Shown in pieces: positions 52,296-61,340 of a DNA stretch of 64,000 nt. The stretch comes from GWE2-42-39 sp963668595. Its GTDB lineage: Bacteria > Bacteroidota > Bacteroidia > Bacteroidales > Prolixibacteraceae. The number at the start of each line of letters is the position of its first letter. The first letter of the stretch is position 1. The stretch is from NCBI GenBank assembly GCA_963668595.1, contig OY764876.1, forward strand, positions 1-64,000. The letters run 5' to 3'. The notes beneath the pieces were generated by a model. The model worked only from the letters and a program-made list of their open reading frames with translations, had not been told where the DNA came from and made no database searches. A program made the translations under genes and the position numbers.

Positions 52296-53591
52296 ATGAC
52301 ATTTGAAAATTTAGGAATCATTGATCCCATATTGAAAGCGCTCCGCGCAGAAGGTTACACTCGTCCAACCCCTATTCAGGAACAATCCATACCAATTTTA
52401 CTTAACCGAAAAGATTTACTTGGTTGTGCTCAAACAGGCACCGGAAAAACAGCAGCATTTGCTATCCCTCTTATTCAGCACTTACATCAATCGGCCAGCA
52501 CAGGCAAAGGAAGACGTGAGATTAAAGCATTAGTTGTTACACCCACGCGCGAACTTGCTCTGCAAATTGGTGAGAGCTTTTCGACCTACGGAAAATTTAC
52601 TGATATTCGGAACATCGTCATTTTTGGAGGTGTAAAACAAAGTTCGCAAACGCTTGCATTGCAAAGAGGAACCGATGTTTTGGTTGCTACTCCTGGTCGT
52701 TTACTCGACCTCATTAATCAAAAATATATCACTTTACGACATATTGAATACTTCGTTTTAGATGAAGCCGATCACATGCTCGACATGGGATTTATTCACG
52801 ACATTCGGAAAATAATTGAATTGCTTCCCAAACAGCGACAGTCGTTGTTTTTCTCGGCAACGATGCCCGCTACAATTGTAGAACTTTCGCAGAAAATATT
52901 GGGCACTCCTCAGAAAGTGACCATTCAGCCAGAGCAAACAACTGCCGAACGCGTCGATCAGTTGCTTTACTACGTCGATAAAAAGGATAAACCACAATTG
53001 TTGAATCATTTGCTTCAGACCAAGACAGCTAATTCGGTGTTGGTTTTTGCACGAACAAAGCATGGTGCTGATAAAATTGCCCGGTCGCTGGCAAAATCAG
53101 GAATTGGAGCCGACGCCATTCATGGAAACAAATCGCAAAATGCGCGTCAGCGTGCACTGGATCATTTCAAACAAGGAAAATTACGTGTGCTGGTTGCAAC
53201 CGACATTGCTGCCCGGGGGATTGATGTGGAAGAGCTGGAATTAGTGATTAATTACGATTTGCCGAATATTCCGGAAACGTATGTACACCGCATCGGCAGA
53301 ACCGGACGAGCCAACGCCAGCGGACAAGCACTTTCGTTTTGCGATAGCGAGGAAAGAGCTTATTTGTATGGTATCCAGAAACTGATCGGACAAAAAATTC
53401 CACTTGTTGAAGACCATTTGTTTCCACCGGAAGCAGATACAGATAGTGCTTCAGGAACAAGCAAGTTGCCGGAAAGCAAAAGCCCGGAACAGAAGAGAAA
53501 TAATCCCCGTCCTTTTAAGCAGAGCAACTCAGGTCCCCGATCAGGCTGGAATCGGAACAAGCAACGGAGCGATAAAAAAAGACTTCAATAA
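52296..53591 (+). CDS. DEAD-box ATP-dependent RNA helicase (RhlE-like)
   Basis: 431 residues. All helicase motifs are visible: Q motif PTPIQEQSIPILL, motif I AQTGTGKTAAF, Ia PTRELALQI, motif II LDEADHMLDMGF, motif III FSATMP, motif V ATDIAARGIDVE and motif VI HRIGRTGRA. The C-terminal tail (from about 375) is basic, rich in Ser, Asn, Arg and Lys, as in RhlE-type helicases. It unwinds short RNA duplexes, often during cold adaptation or ribosome assembly. A cold-shock-domain gene follows after 207 bases. Confidence 0.95.
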   Translation: MTFENLGIIDPILKALRAEGYTRPTPIQEQSIPILLNRKDLLGCAQTGTGKTAAFAIPLIQHLHQSASTGKGRREIKALVVTPTRELALQIGESFSTYGKFTDIRNIVIFGGVKQSSQTLALQRGTDVLVATPGRLLDLINQKYITLRHIEYFVLDEADHMLDMGFIHDIRKIIELLPKQRQSLFFSATMPATIVELSQKILGTPQKVTIQPEQTTAERVDQLLYYVDKKDKPQLLNHLLQTKTANSVLVFARTKHGADKIARSLAKSGIGADAIHGNKSQNARQRALDHFKQGKLRVLVATDIAARGIDVEELELVINYDLPNIPETYVHRIGRTGRANASGQALSFCDSEERAYLYGIQKLIGQKIPLVEDHLFPPEADTDSASGTSKLPESKSPEQKRNNPRPFKQSNSGPRSGWNRNKQRSDKKRLQ

Positions 53592-53798
53592 GAGCTTGTT
53601 GGAAAGGCTGAAAATTTCATTTCAATAAAAATAATTATTACCTTGCAGCATTGCCAATTGTCTAGGTAGTATGTTGTTCGTATTAATTTGAAGAACAGCT
53701 TGGAAGACTCTCTTAACTGAAATTTCCTGAAAGAAATTTCTTCTATTTAGGCACTGAGTGCCATTGTTTACACACATAAAAACGATAAATATTAACTC
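53592..53798 (+). promoter_or_regulatory. Leader region of the cold-shock gene with small hairpins
   Basis: 207 bases between the helicase and cold-shock genes. Two adjacent dyads stand near the ATG: GAAATTTC repeated at 53719-53726 and 53733-53740, and GGCAC/GTGCC at 53750-53762. Upstream is TTACCTTGCAGC (about 53637), close to but not matching the -7 consensus. It may be a structured, cold-responsive 5' leader; this is inference. Confidence 0.4.
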
Positions 53799-54245
53799 AT
53801 GGGAAGATCACAAGAATCATTCAACAAGAAAGAAGTTCGCAACAAAAAAGAGAAAAAAAGAAAAGAAAAAGAACAAAAACGACTCGCTCGCCGGGATGGC
53901 GAAAAAGGTAGCTTGGATGATATGATAGCCTATGTTGATGAAAATGGTGTAATTTCTGATACTCCACCGGATCCAGGAAAGAAAAAAGAGATTGATCTGG
54001 AAGAAATTTCAATTAAAGTTGAAAAACGTGAAGATGTTGAACTTGACCCAATTCGCAAAGGGGTGGTTTCTTTTTACAATCAATCAAAAGGCTTTGGTTT
54101 TATCCGTGATCTGGAAACGCAAGAGAGTGTTTTTGTGCATGTGAATAATTTGCTTGACGAAATTAAAGAGAATAATATTGTTCAGTTCGAAATTGTGCAA
54201 GGTCCCAAAGGCCCGTCTGCAGTCGAAGTGCGACTTTCCAAATAA
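53799..54245 (+). CDS. Cold-shock-domain protein with a basic N-terminal extension
   Basis: 148 residues. The first ~40 residues are extremely basic and probably helical or disordered (RNKKEKKRKEKEQKRLARR). An acidic linker follows. Residues about 82-145 form a cold-shock domain: RKGVVSFYNQSKGFGFIRD contains RNP1 (KGFGFI) and SVFVHVNNL contains RNP2 (VFVHV). It would bind single-stranded nucleic acid. This domain order is common in Bacteroidota cold-shock proteins. Together with the helicase gene upstream, it suggests a cold or RNA-structure response pair. Confidence 0.92.
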   Translation: MGRSQESFNKKEVRNKKEKKRKEKEQKRLARRDGEKGSLDDMIAYVDENGVISDTPPDPGKKKEIDLEEISIKVEKREDVELDPIRKGVVSFYNQSKGFGFIRDLETQESVFVHVNNLLDEIKENNIVQFEIVQGPKGPSAVEVRLSK

Positions 54246-54247
54246 TT

Positions 54248-54305
54248 AAGTCCCGAAATAGCCTGCATGCGAGAGTTTCTCTGCATGCAAGCCGATGTGG
54301 GACTT
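54248..54305. terminator. Nested inverted repeat between the convergent cold-shock and GH16 genes
   Basis: Outer arms AAGTCCC (54248-54254) and GGGACTT (54299-54305). Inner hairpin TGCATGC-G-AGAG pairs with CTCT-GCATGCA (54264-54289) with one bulge. It fills the whole gap between convergent stop codons. Only a weak T stretch follows on the plus strand, so termination is a likely but not certain role. Confidence 0.55.
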
Positions 54306-54310
54306 TAAGT

Positions 54311-55117
54311 TTATATTTTCTTATACACTTTTACGTAATCAACTTTGAACGTGTCTGGAGCACAGGCATTTTTTAAGCCTTCCAGGGTTGGTGGAATTTC
54401 CATGCTCAGAATCATATATTCGTCGATGTGTGAAAGACCATCGGTTCGCTCATGAAATTTCAGTCCATCAATGTAAAAAATGTATTTTTCAGGAGTCCAT
54501 TCCAGCGCAAAAGTGTGAAATCCTTTTTCCAGTCCGTCAATCCAGCTAACCATTTGTCCTGACGATTTTTGGTTCGGGCCGTATGCCCAGTGTAAACAGT
54601 GGGTCAGCGTATCTTTTCCCAGTCCTTTGAAAAATTCAAAAATATCCATTTCTGTACCAAATTTTGCCGGATCTTCTCCTTGCGATATAAGTGGCGATTG
54701 CATCCAAAAGGCAGCCCATGGGCCACTTCCTTTTTGTAATTCAGCGCGGCATTCAAAGTACCCGTAAGTAGTTTGGTAGGTCGCACCGGTTCCTACTGCA
54801 CTGGCCATAATGCTGTCTTTTTTAATGTCGTACATGAGTAATAAGTTGCCATTTTTAACTTTTACCATCGACGGATCGTTGTAGCCGATTCTTCGCGGGC
54901 CGGTTCCCCGTACCTGCCACTTGGTTGTGTCCAGTTGTGTTCCTTCGAAATTATCTTCCCATGCCAACTGATAGCCATTCTTCTCTGGAATGAAAATGTC
55001 TTGTGATAGGGCAGAGTTTAAAGGAATTTCGGTTTTTTGTGCATGCTTGCTACCTGGCAGGCAAGCCGAAAATACAGCGGCAATGCATGCTCCCAAAAGC
55101 AATGTTTTTCGTTTCAT
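54311..55117 (-). CDS. Glycoside hydrolase family 16 lipoprotein
   Basis: 268 residues with a signal peptide and lipobox FSAC (Cys19). It is a beta-jelly-roll GH16 enzyme: LAWEDNFEGTQLDTTKWQ at the start of the fold, and the catalytic motif GTEMDIFEFF near residue 155, containing ExDxxE with nucleophile and acid/base glutamates. HTFALEWTPEKYIFYIDGLKFHE is also typical. GH16 enzymes act on beta-1,3- or 1,4-glucans or galactans; the substrate is not clear. No SusCD or other CAZyme gene is near, so it is not part of an obvious polysaccharide locus. Confidence 0.93.
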   Translation of the reverse strand: MKRKTLLLGACIAAVFSACLPGSKHAQKTEIPLNSALSQDIFIPEKNGYQLAWEDNFEGTQLDTTKWQVRGTGPRRIGYNDPSMVKVKNGNLLLMYDIKKDSIMASAVGTGATYQTTYGYFECRAELQKGSGPWAAFWMQSPLISQGEDPAKFGTEMDIFEFFKGLGKDTLTHCLHWAYGPNQKSSGQMVSWIDGLEKGFHTFALEWTPEKYIFYIDGLKFHERTDGLSHIDEYMILSMEIPPTLEGLKNACAPDTFKVDYVKVYKKI

Positions 55118-55291
55118 TAATAAGGTTTTAAGTTTATGTTAGTTTGGTACAAAGCCTTTTTCAGTGTTGCATGCAATTTACAACGCTTTTCGCATACTTT
55201 TCATTTGTTCGATCATATTTTCGATTCACCAGAAGTGAAGAACTTATTTTCTTTGGAACGATTTTCCCGCCGATTTTCTGTCTGATTCTTC

Positions 55292-55299
55292 TATCTTTG
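55292..55299 (+). promoter_or_regulatory. -7 promoter box for the surE-lpxB-gldFG run
   Basis: TATCTTTG matches TAnnTTTG, 20 bases before the surE ATG at 55320. Confidence 0.6.
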
Positions 55300-55319
55300 T
55301 TGTTTCAAGAGAAAAAGTT

Positions 55320-56081
55320 ATGAACGATAAACCCCTGATTTTAGTGACCAACGACGATGGTGTTGAGTCGAATGGAATTAAGCATCTTATTGAAGTAATG
55401 CGCTTTTTTGGTGAAGTAGTGGTCGTTGGCCCCGAACGTGCTATGTCGGGGATGTCGGCTGCTATTACGGTTGAAAATCCGTTGCGCGTAAAAATTCTCG
55501 AGAAAGAGGAGGGCTACACCAAATATCAATGCAACGGAACTCCGGTTGATTGTGTCAAACTTGCATTTAATCAGTTGCTAGACCGATATCCCGATTTTGT
55601 TGTTTCCGGAATTAATCACGGGGCTAATTCGTCAATTAGTGTCATGTATTCGGGGACGATGGGAGCTGCTTTCGAAGGTTGTTTGCACGGCGTTCCATCG
55701 ATCGGTTTTTCGCTTTGCGATTATGATACCGAAGCTGATTTTTCGAAAGTGAAAATATATGTTGCCCGCATTTTTCAGCAGGTTGCTGAAAACGGATTGC
55801 CTCCGTTTGTGTGCCTGAATGTGAATTTCCCGAAGGGCGAAATTCGTGGCATTCAGGTTGGCAGACAAGCTTCTGGAAAGTGGGTTGAAGAATATGACAA
55901 ACGGATTGATCCGCACAGTCGCGATTATTTCTGGCTGACCGGGCATTTCAATAATTTTGAACCGGATGTTCCCGGAACAGATTTGCACGCGCTGGAAAAT
56001 CAATTTGTTTCGATTGTGCCGGTGCGCGTTGATATGAGCTGTTACGAAACGATTGAAGCAATGCAAAACTGGAGATTCTGA
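55320..56081 (+). CDS. surE: 5'/3'-nucleotidase SurE
   Basis: 253 residues. It has the metal-binding N-terminus LVTNDDGVESNGI, GPERAMSGMSAAIT, CNGTPVDCVKLAF and VSGINHGANSS, then YSGTMGAAFEG. These cover the conserved Asp-Asp, Ser and Asn ligands of SurE. It dephosphorylates nucleoside monophosphates in the cytoplasm. Its TGA overlaps the ATG of the next gene by one base, so the genes are translationally coupled. Confidence 0.96.
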   Translation: MNDKPLILVTNDDGVESNGIKHLIEVMRFFGEVVVVGPERAMSGMSAAITVENPLRVKILEKEEGYTKYQCNGTPVDCVKLAFNQLLDRYPDFVVSGINHGANSSISVMYSGTMGAAFEGCLHGVPSIGFSLCDYDTEADFSKVKIYVARIFQQVAENGLPPFVCLNVNFPKGEIRGIQVGRQASGKWVEEYDKRIDPHSRDYFWLTGHFNNFEPDVPGTDLHALENQFVSIVPVRVDMSCYETIEAMQNWRF

Positions 56082-56383
56082 TGCCTGCCGTTCAAAGAAA
56101 TAAAATTGATCAGATAAAGTTTGGCTTTTTGCCCGGACTGTTCATGCCCATGCTGGTATTTATTATTGTTTTTCTGATAAAAGGAGAAAGCCAACCTTTA
56201 TCGCAATACATCAGTGGATTGTGGATATTTGATGTGCTAATAAAACTTCTTAGTTTATGCGTTTTTCCCAATCTGCTACTTTTTCTTTTTTATATTCAGA
56301 AAAAATACGATCGGGCAGCTCGTGGCGTTTTAATGGCAACATTCATATACGCATTTGTAGTGCTCTTTTCAAAATTACTCTGA
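56081..56383 (+). CDS. Small membrane protein of unknown function between surE and lpxB
   Basis: 100 residues with three hydrophobic segments: about 15-34 (FGFLPGLFMPMLVFIIVFLI), 45-72 and 80-99. Short basic loops lie between (QKKYDRAARG). I recognise no family. It overlaps surE by one base, and lpxB begins one base after its stop, so all three are made from one transcript. The placement hints at a role near lipid A synthesis or the inner membrane. Confidence 0.82.
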   Translation: MPAVQRNKIDQIKFGFLPGLFMPMLVFIIVFLIKGESQPLSQYISGLWIFDVLIKLLSLCVFPNLLLFLFYIQKKYDRAARGVLMATFIYAFVVLFSKLL

Positions 56384-56384
56384 T

Positions 56385-57518
56385 ATGAAATACTATTTCA
56401 TTGCTGGCGAAGCTTCTGGTGACTTGCATGCCGGTAATCTGATTGCCGAACTTGCAAAAAATGATTCGAAAGCGGTATTTCGCGGATTTGGCGGGGAACG
56501 AATGGAAAATTCGGGGATGCAGCTGGTAAAGCACTACCGCGAAATGGCTTTCATGGGCTTTATTCCTGTGTTAATGAATCTCCGCACCATTAAGAAAAAT
56601 TTTCGCCTTTGCGAAAACGATTTGTTGCAATTTTGTCCGGATGTATTGATTCTTGTTGATTATCCGGGTTTTAACTTACGCATGGCGCGCTTTGCCAAAC
56701 AGCATGGAATTAAAGTTTTTTACTACATATCGCCTAAAATATGGGCATGGAAAAAACGTCGCGTACACCAGATCAAAGAATTGGTGGACGAAATGTTTAC
56801 CATTTTGCCTTTCGAAACTGATTTCTACCGGAAGTATAATTACGAAGTGAATTATGTGGGGAATCCGATACTCGATGCTGTGTTAGCCAAACAGGAGAAT
56901 GTCGATTTGCAAAAGTTTACTCGTCGTCATGGGCTGAATGAAAAGGAAATTATTGCACTGTTGCCGGGTAGCCGAAAAGCTGAAATTTCGTATTTGTTAC
57001 CAGTAATGCTTCAGGCTTCGGAGTCTTTCCCGCAGTACCAGTTTGTGGTGGCGGGAGCGCCCAATATGGATGCATCGTTTTACGAACGTTTTGTCGGGAA
57101 TTACCCTGTAAAAGTGATTTGGGACGATACCTATTCGATTGTACAACACAGCCGGGCTGCTATGGTTGCTTCCGGAACGGCTACTTTGGAAGTTGCTATT
57201 TTAAATACGCCACAGGTGGTTTGTTATAAAATGGCAGGAGGTGCATTCTTCCACTTGTTGGGTTTGATTTTTATTAAACTGAAATGGGTGTCGCTGGTAA
57301 ATATCATTCTGAATAAAGAAGCAGTAAAAGAATTATTGCAAGTAAATTTTACCCGCAAAAAACTGGTGAATGAGATGAATGAAATTTTGAATAATCCGCA
57401 GCATTGGCAACAGATTATGAATGATTATCAGGAATTAAGAGATCAGTTGGGCAGGCCGGGAGCATCGCGGCAGGCTGCAGCTGCAATTTATTCGAAACTG
57501 AAAAATATTTCGGCGTAA
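56385..57518 (+). CDS. lpxB: Lipid-A-disaccharide synthase
   Basis: A 377-residue GT19 glycosyltransferase. It opens YFIAGEASGDLHAGNLI. It has FRGFGGERMENSGM, LVDYPGFNLRMARFAK, YYISPKIWAWKKRRV, YVGNPILDAV, LLPGSRKAEISYLLP and SGTATLEVAILNTPQVV. It joins UDP-2,3-diacylglucosamine and lipid X to form the lipid A disaccharide at the inner membrane. Length is normal. It follows the small membrane-protein gene by one base. Confidence 0.97.
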   Translation: MKYYFIAGEASGDLHAGNLIAELAKNDSKAVFRGFGGERMENSGMQLVKHYREMAFMGFIPVLMNLRTIKKNFRLCENDLLQFCPDVLILVDYPGFNLRMARFAKQHGIKVFYYISPKIWAWKKRRVHQIKELVDEMFTILPFETDFYRKYNYEVNYVGNPILDAVLAKQENVDLQKFTRRHGLNEKEIIALLPGSRKAEISYLLPVMLQASESFPQYQFVVAGAPNMDASFYERFVGNYPVKVIWDDTYSIVQHSRAAMVASGTATLEVAILNTPQVVCYKMAGGAFFHLLGLIFIKLKWVSLVNIILNKEAVKELLQVNFTRKKLVNEMNEILNNPQHWQQIMNDYQELRDQLGRPGASRQAAAAIYSKLKNISA

Positions 57519-57551
57519 ACTTATTTGCGATCCAAAATCAAACGATTTACT

Positions 57552-59963
57552 ATGTACAGTCTATTCAAAAAAGAAATAATCGGATTTTTTGGTTCCCTGA
57601 CCGGCTATCTGGTCATGTTGGTATTTTTATTGGCAAACGGACTTTTCCTCTGGGTGTTTCCCGGAAACTTTAACATTATTGAAAACGGTTATACCAGCAT
57701 TAGTGGGTTGTTTGAGTTAGCTCCCTGGGTATTTCTGTTTCTTGTTCCCGCAATTACCATGCGTCTTTTTGCCGAAGAAAAACGAATGGGAACACTCGAG
57801 TTGCTGTTAACCCGACCTCTTTCGACCTGGCAGATAACCATTGCAAAATATTTGGCCGGATTAACATTGGTGTTGTTTTGCCTGCTTCCTACTTTGCTTT
57901 ATTTCTGGTCGGTTTGGCAACTGGGCAATCCTGCAGGAAATATTGACACGGGTGGAACCTGGGGCGCTTTTATTGGCCTCTTTTTTCTGGCAGCTATTTA
58001 TGTGGCAATTGGCTTGCTGGCTTCGGCACTTACTGAAAATCAAATTTTTGCTTTTGTGCTTGCTGTGGCCGCATCATTCATGGCTTACCTCGGGTTCGAT
58101 TTTATCGGTTCGCTTCAATTTTCGTCATTCACCCAGAATTTGCTTCTTTCGCTGGGCATCAACGAGCATTATTTGTCGGTTAGCCGCGGTGTGGTTGATT
58201 CACGAGACTTGATTTACTTTTTAATCGCCATTTTTCTGATTTTGGCAATTACTTCTTTATTTCTTCGGAAAAGAAAATTGCATTATCGTGTGGCCTTGAA
58301 AAAAACAGTTTGGTTTCTGTTGCCGGTGATTGCATTAATTGGTTTGTCAGGTCAATGGTTTTTTCGTATCGACCTGACGGCTGAGAAACGTTATAGTTTG
58401 AGCGACGCATCGAAAGAAACCGCAGCCCAGCTCAACGAACCAGTATTTGTTACGCTTTATCTTGCCGGAGAAATGCATCCCGGATTTCAACAATTTCAGC
58501 AAGAAATAAAAGAAAAAATTACCGACTACAATGCTTATGCAGGCCGTCGAATCCGACTCGAAATCGTAGATCCCTACGAATCGGGGACAGCTCAGGAACG
58601 AGATAAATTATTTGGCAGTTTGGTGAAAAATGGGTTGCAGCCTGTCGACTTGCAGGTGAAAACGGACAAGGGTTTGAGTACCCGCTATATTTTTCCCGGA
58701 GCAATTTTCCGCTACCGCGATCGTGAAATTGCAATCAATCTTTTAAAAAATAACCGGGATCTTTCAGGAGAACAAAACCTGAATAATTCGGTTGAAACGC
58801 TGGAATATGAAATTACTTCGGTACTTCGACTTTTACTGAACGATGAAAAACAAACCGTTGCGTTTTTGGGCGGTCACGGAGAATTGGCTGGCCCAGAAAC
58901 AGAAGATATTCGCCAAACGTTGAGCGAAAATTATGAAGTGAAACAAATACAAGCTGAAGAACTTGACAAACAGGTGAAAACCTTGATTGTGGCAAACCCA
59001 ACTCAAGCTTTTCCTGAAAAAGATAAATATCTCATCGATCAGTTTTTGATGAAGGGAGGACGGGTACTTTGGTTACTCGATCCGGTTCAGGTTAGTCTCG
59101 ATAGTTTGCGCCGGGGACAAAGTACGCTTGCTTTTCCTCGTTCGCTCAATCTTGACGATCAGTTGTTCCGGTACGGAGTTCGCCTCAATCCGGTTTTGGT
59201 GCAGGATGCCGAATGTATGCTCATTCCGCTGAATGTGTCTCCGCAGGGGGCTCCCGATAGCTACAAACCATTTCCGTGGTACTATTCTCCGTTGTTGAAT
59301 CCTGTTTCGAATCACGTAATTGGTCGCAATATCCGGAGTTTGAAGTCGGAATTTGTTAGTTCGCTGGACACTGTCGGACATTCGAAGCAACTGAGCAAGC
59401 AAATTATTTTGAGTACTGCCGGGCATTCGCGGATATTGAATACGCCTTTACAGGTGAGTTTGTCCAGCGTTAATAATCCTCCTGCGCGCGAATTATTTAA
59501 TTTGCCAGCTATCCCGACCGGTGTTTTAGTAGAAGGAGTTTTCTCTTCTGTATTTAAAAACCGAATGGTTGAGCAGATGGGGTTTGCTTCTTCTGCAACG
59601 AAAACAGAGAGCGAACCGACGAAGATGATTGTGCTTGCTGATGGTAATCTGATTGCCAATCAATATAGTATGCGAACAGGGAAGGCTGAATTTATGCCAC
59701 TGGGCTACGATTTTTATTCGAAACAAACTTTTGGAAATAAAGAATTCCTGGTAAATGCAGTGAATTATCTGTGCGACGATTCGGGTTTGATGGCTTTAAA
59801 ATCGCGTGTTTTTACTATACGAATGCTTGATAAAGTAAAAATCCGCGATGAAAAACTTTTTTGGCAAATGCTGAATTTAGTCATTCCGGTTGGACTGATT
59901 ATTTTGTCGGGACTTATTTTTACAATTGTACGTCGCCGTCGTTTTGGTCGAAAAAAAGACTGA
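57552..59963 (+). CDS. GldF-GldG fusion, gliding-motility-associated ABC transporter permease and substrate-binding-like protein
   Basis: 803 residues from the ATG at 57552. Residues 1-245 are a GldF-like ABC-2 permease with about six membrane segments and TMRLFAEEKRMGTLELLLTRPLS. A further membrane segment (about 255-275) leads into the GldG part: FFRIDLTAEKRYSLSDASKE, LDPYESG-like VDPYESGTAQERDK, FLGGHGELAGPETEDIRQ and VLWLLDPVQ. A final membrane segment (about 770-795) precedes a basic end. In Flavobacterium GldF and GldG are separate proteins acting with the ATPase GldA. No gldA lies in the window. It follows lpxB after 33 bases. Confidence 0.9.
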   Translation: MYSLFKKEIIGFFGSLTGYLVMLVFLLANGLFLWVFPGNFNIIENGYTSISGLFELAPWVFLFLVPAITMRLFAEEKRMGTLELLLTRPLSTWQITIAKYLAGLTLVLFCLLPTLLYFWSVWQLGNPAGNIDTGGTWGAFIGLFFLAAIYVAIGLLASALTENQIFAFVLAVAASFMAYLGFDFIGSLQFSSFTQNLLLSLGINEHYLSVSRGVVDSRDLIYFLIAIFLILAITSLFLRKRKLHYRVALKKTVWFLLPVIALIGLSGQWFFRIDLTAEKRYSLSDASKETAAQLNEPVFVTLYLAGEMHPGFQQFQQEIKEKITDYNAYAGRRIRLEIVDPYESGTAQERDKLFGSLVKNGLQPVDLQVKTDKGLSTRYIFPGAIFRYRDREIAINLLKNNRDLSGEQNLNNSVETLEYEITSVLRLLLNDEKQTVAFLGGHGELAGPETEDIRQTLSENYEVKQIQAEELDKQVKTLIVANPTQAFPEKDKYLIDQFLMKGGRVLWLLDPVQVSLDSLRRGQSTLAFPRSLNLDDQLFRYGVRLNPVLVQDAECMLIPLNVSPQGAPDSYKPFPWYYSPLLNPVSNHVIGRNIRSLKSEFVSSLDTVGHSKQLSKQIILSTAGHSRILNTPLQVSLSSVNNPPARELFNLPAIPTGVLVEGVFSSVFKNRMVEQMGFASSATKTESEPTKMIVLADGNLIANQYSMRTGKAEFMPLGYDFYSKQTFGNKEFLVNAVNYLCDDSGLMALKSRVFTIRMLDKVKIRDEKLFWQMLNLVIPVGLIILSGLIFTIVRRRRFGRKKD

Positions 59964-60041
59964 TTGACTGTTATTTTCAACCTGCTCATTTCTTTTGAAT
60001 AAAATATTTAACAGGAAATAGGTTAGAAATATCAAAGTTTG

Positions 60042-60049
60042 TATATTCG
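60042..60049 (+). promoter_or_regulatory. Possible -7 promoter box for dnaN
   Basis: TATATTCG, a one-base variant of TAnnTTTG, 73 bases before the ATG at 60122. Confidence 0.4.
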
Positions 60050-60121
60050 TGTGTAGCCAAGTAGGGGTGCAGACTTGCCTCCGGAGAGCAATTAGATTAT
60101 AAAAAATTAATAAAATATACG

Positions 60122-61252
60122 ATGAAGTTTGTTGTTTCAAGCACCGAATTACTCAGTCACCTGTCTGCAATCAGCAAGGTGATCAGTTCAAAAAATACGT
60201 TGCCGATACTCGACAACTATTTGTTTCAGTTAGAACAAAATAAGCTTACAATTACGGCGTCAGATCTTGAATCGACGCTGATTACCAGCCTTGATCTGGA
60301 TAATACTGATGGAGATGGCAGAATTGCTGTTCCTGCCAAATTGTTGAATGATACGCTGAAAGAATTTCCGGAGCAACCGCTTACTTTCCAGATCAATGGA
60401 GATACTTTCGGTATTGAAATTTTCTCGGCCAACGGTAAATTCAGTATTGTTGGACAAAATGGCGAAGATTATCCTCAGCTTCCGGGTTTGAAAGAAGAGG
60501 CTGCTTCGAGTATTCAGGTTAACCATGAAGCGCTGCTTAGCGGGATCAACAAAACATTGTTTGCTACGGCTGACGATGAGTTACGTCCGGTAATGAACGG
60601 TATTTTTATTGAAATGTCGGCTGACGATATGACTTTTGTAGCCTCGGATGCACACAAGTTGGTGCGCTACAAACGCAAAGATGTAAAAGCGGAAGTTGAT
60701 TCGTCATTCATTCTACCTAAAAAACCAGCCAGTTTGTTGAAAAACCTTCTGCCTAAAGAAGAATTTGATGTGAAACTTTCGTTCGACGATAAAAATGCCA
60801 TATTCGAACTGACCAATTTCAAATTAATTTGTCGTTTGGTTGAAGGAAATTACCCAAGTTACAATTCGGTAATTCCGACTAAAAATCCGAATAAACTTAC
60901 CATCGACCGACTTGAACTTTATAACACCGTAAAACGTGTGTCGGTATTCTCGAACCAGGCCAGTAACCTGATTAAATTAAGTATGAACGAGAGCCAGTTG
61001 GTTGTTTCTGCTCAGGATGTTGATTTTTCAATTTCGGCAGTAGAGCGGTTGAAATGCAACTACGAAGGCGAAGAAATGGAAATCGGTTTCAAATCGACTT
61101 TCATGCTCGAAATACTTTCAAATCTTTCGTCGTCAGACGTGAAAGTTGAACTTTCAGACCCGACACGTGCCGGTTTGTTGCTTCCTGCGGAAACCGATCA
61201 CGAGGAAGAAGATGTGCTGATGCTGCTGATGCCGATGATGATTAACGTATAA
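60122..61252 (+). CDS. dnaN: DNA polymerase III subunit beta (sliding clamp)
   Basis: 376 residues in three repeated clamp domains (about 1-122, 128-246, 248-376). Typical pieces are ISKVISSKNTLPILDNYLFQ, ITASDLESTLIT, FSIVGQNGEDYPQLP, FVASDAHKLVRYK, RPVMNGIFIEM, VEGNYPSYNSVIP and the terminal MLLMPMMI. The ring clamps DNA polymerase III to the template. It is not next to dnaA here; it has its own promoter region and a strong terminator. Confidence 0.97.
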   Translation: MKFVVSSTELLSHLSAISKVISSKNTLPILDNYLFQLEQNKLTITASDLESTLITSLDLDNTDGDGRIAVPAKLLNDTLKEFPEQPLTFQINGDTFGIEIFSANGKFSIVGQNGEDYPQLPGLKEEAASSIQVNHEALLSGINKTLFATADDELRPVMNGIFIEMSADDMTFVASDAHKLVRYKRKDVKAEVDSSFILPKKPASLLKNLLPKEEFDVKLSFDDKNAIFELTNFKLICRLVEGNYPSYNSVIPTKNPNKLTIDRLELYNTVKRVSVFSNQASNLIKLSMNESQLVVSAQDVDFSISAVERLKCNYEGEEMEIGFKSTFMLEILSNLSSSDVKVELSDPTRAGLLLPAETDHEEEDVLMLLMPMMINV

Positions 61253-61276
61253 AATCGAAATCACTAAAAAATACAG

Positions 61277-61309
61277 ACCTAACAGTGCTGAGCTGTTAGG
61301 TTTTTTTTT
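61277..61309 (+). terminator. Intrinsic terminator after dnaN
   Basis: ACCTAACAG (61277-61285) pairs perfectly with CTGTTAGGT (61293-61301), followed by a run of T to 61309. Confidence 0.92.
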
Positions 61310-61340
61310 AACCTTTATACCCAATATAAAACGTACGCAG

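Noticed and set aside
53592..53798. Possible CRISPR or tandem-repeat array in gaps
   Set aside because: I looked through the gaps for regularly spaced repeats of 20-40 bases and saw none; only short dyads and the GTCATT units are present.
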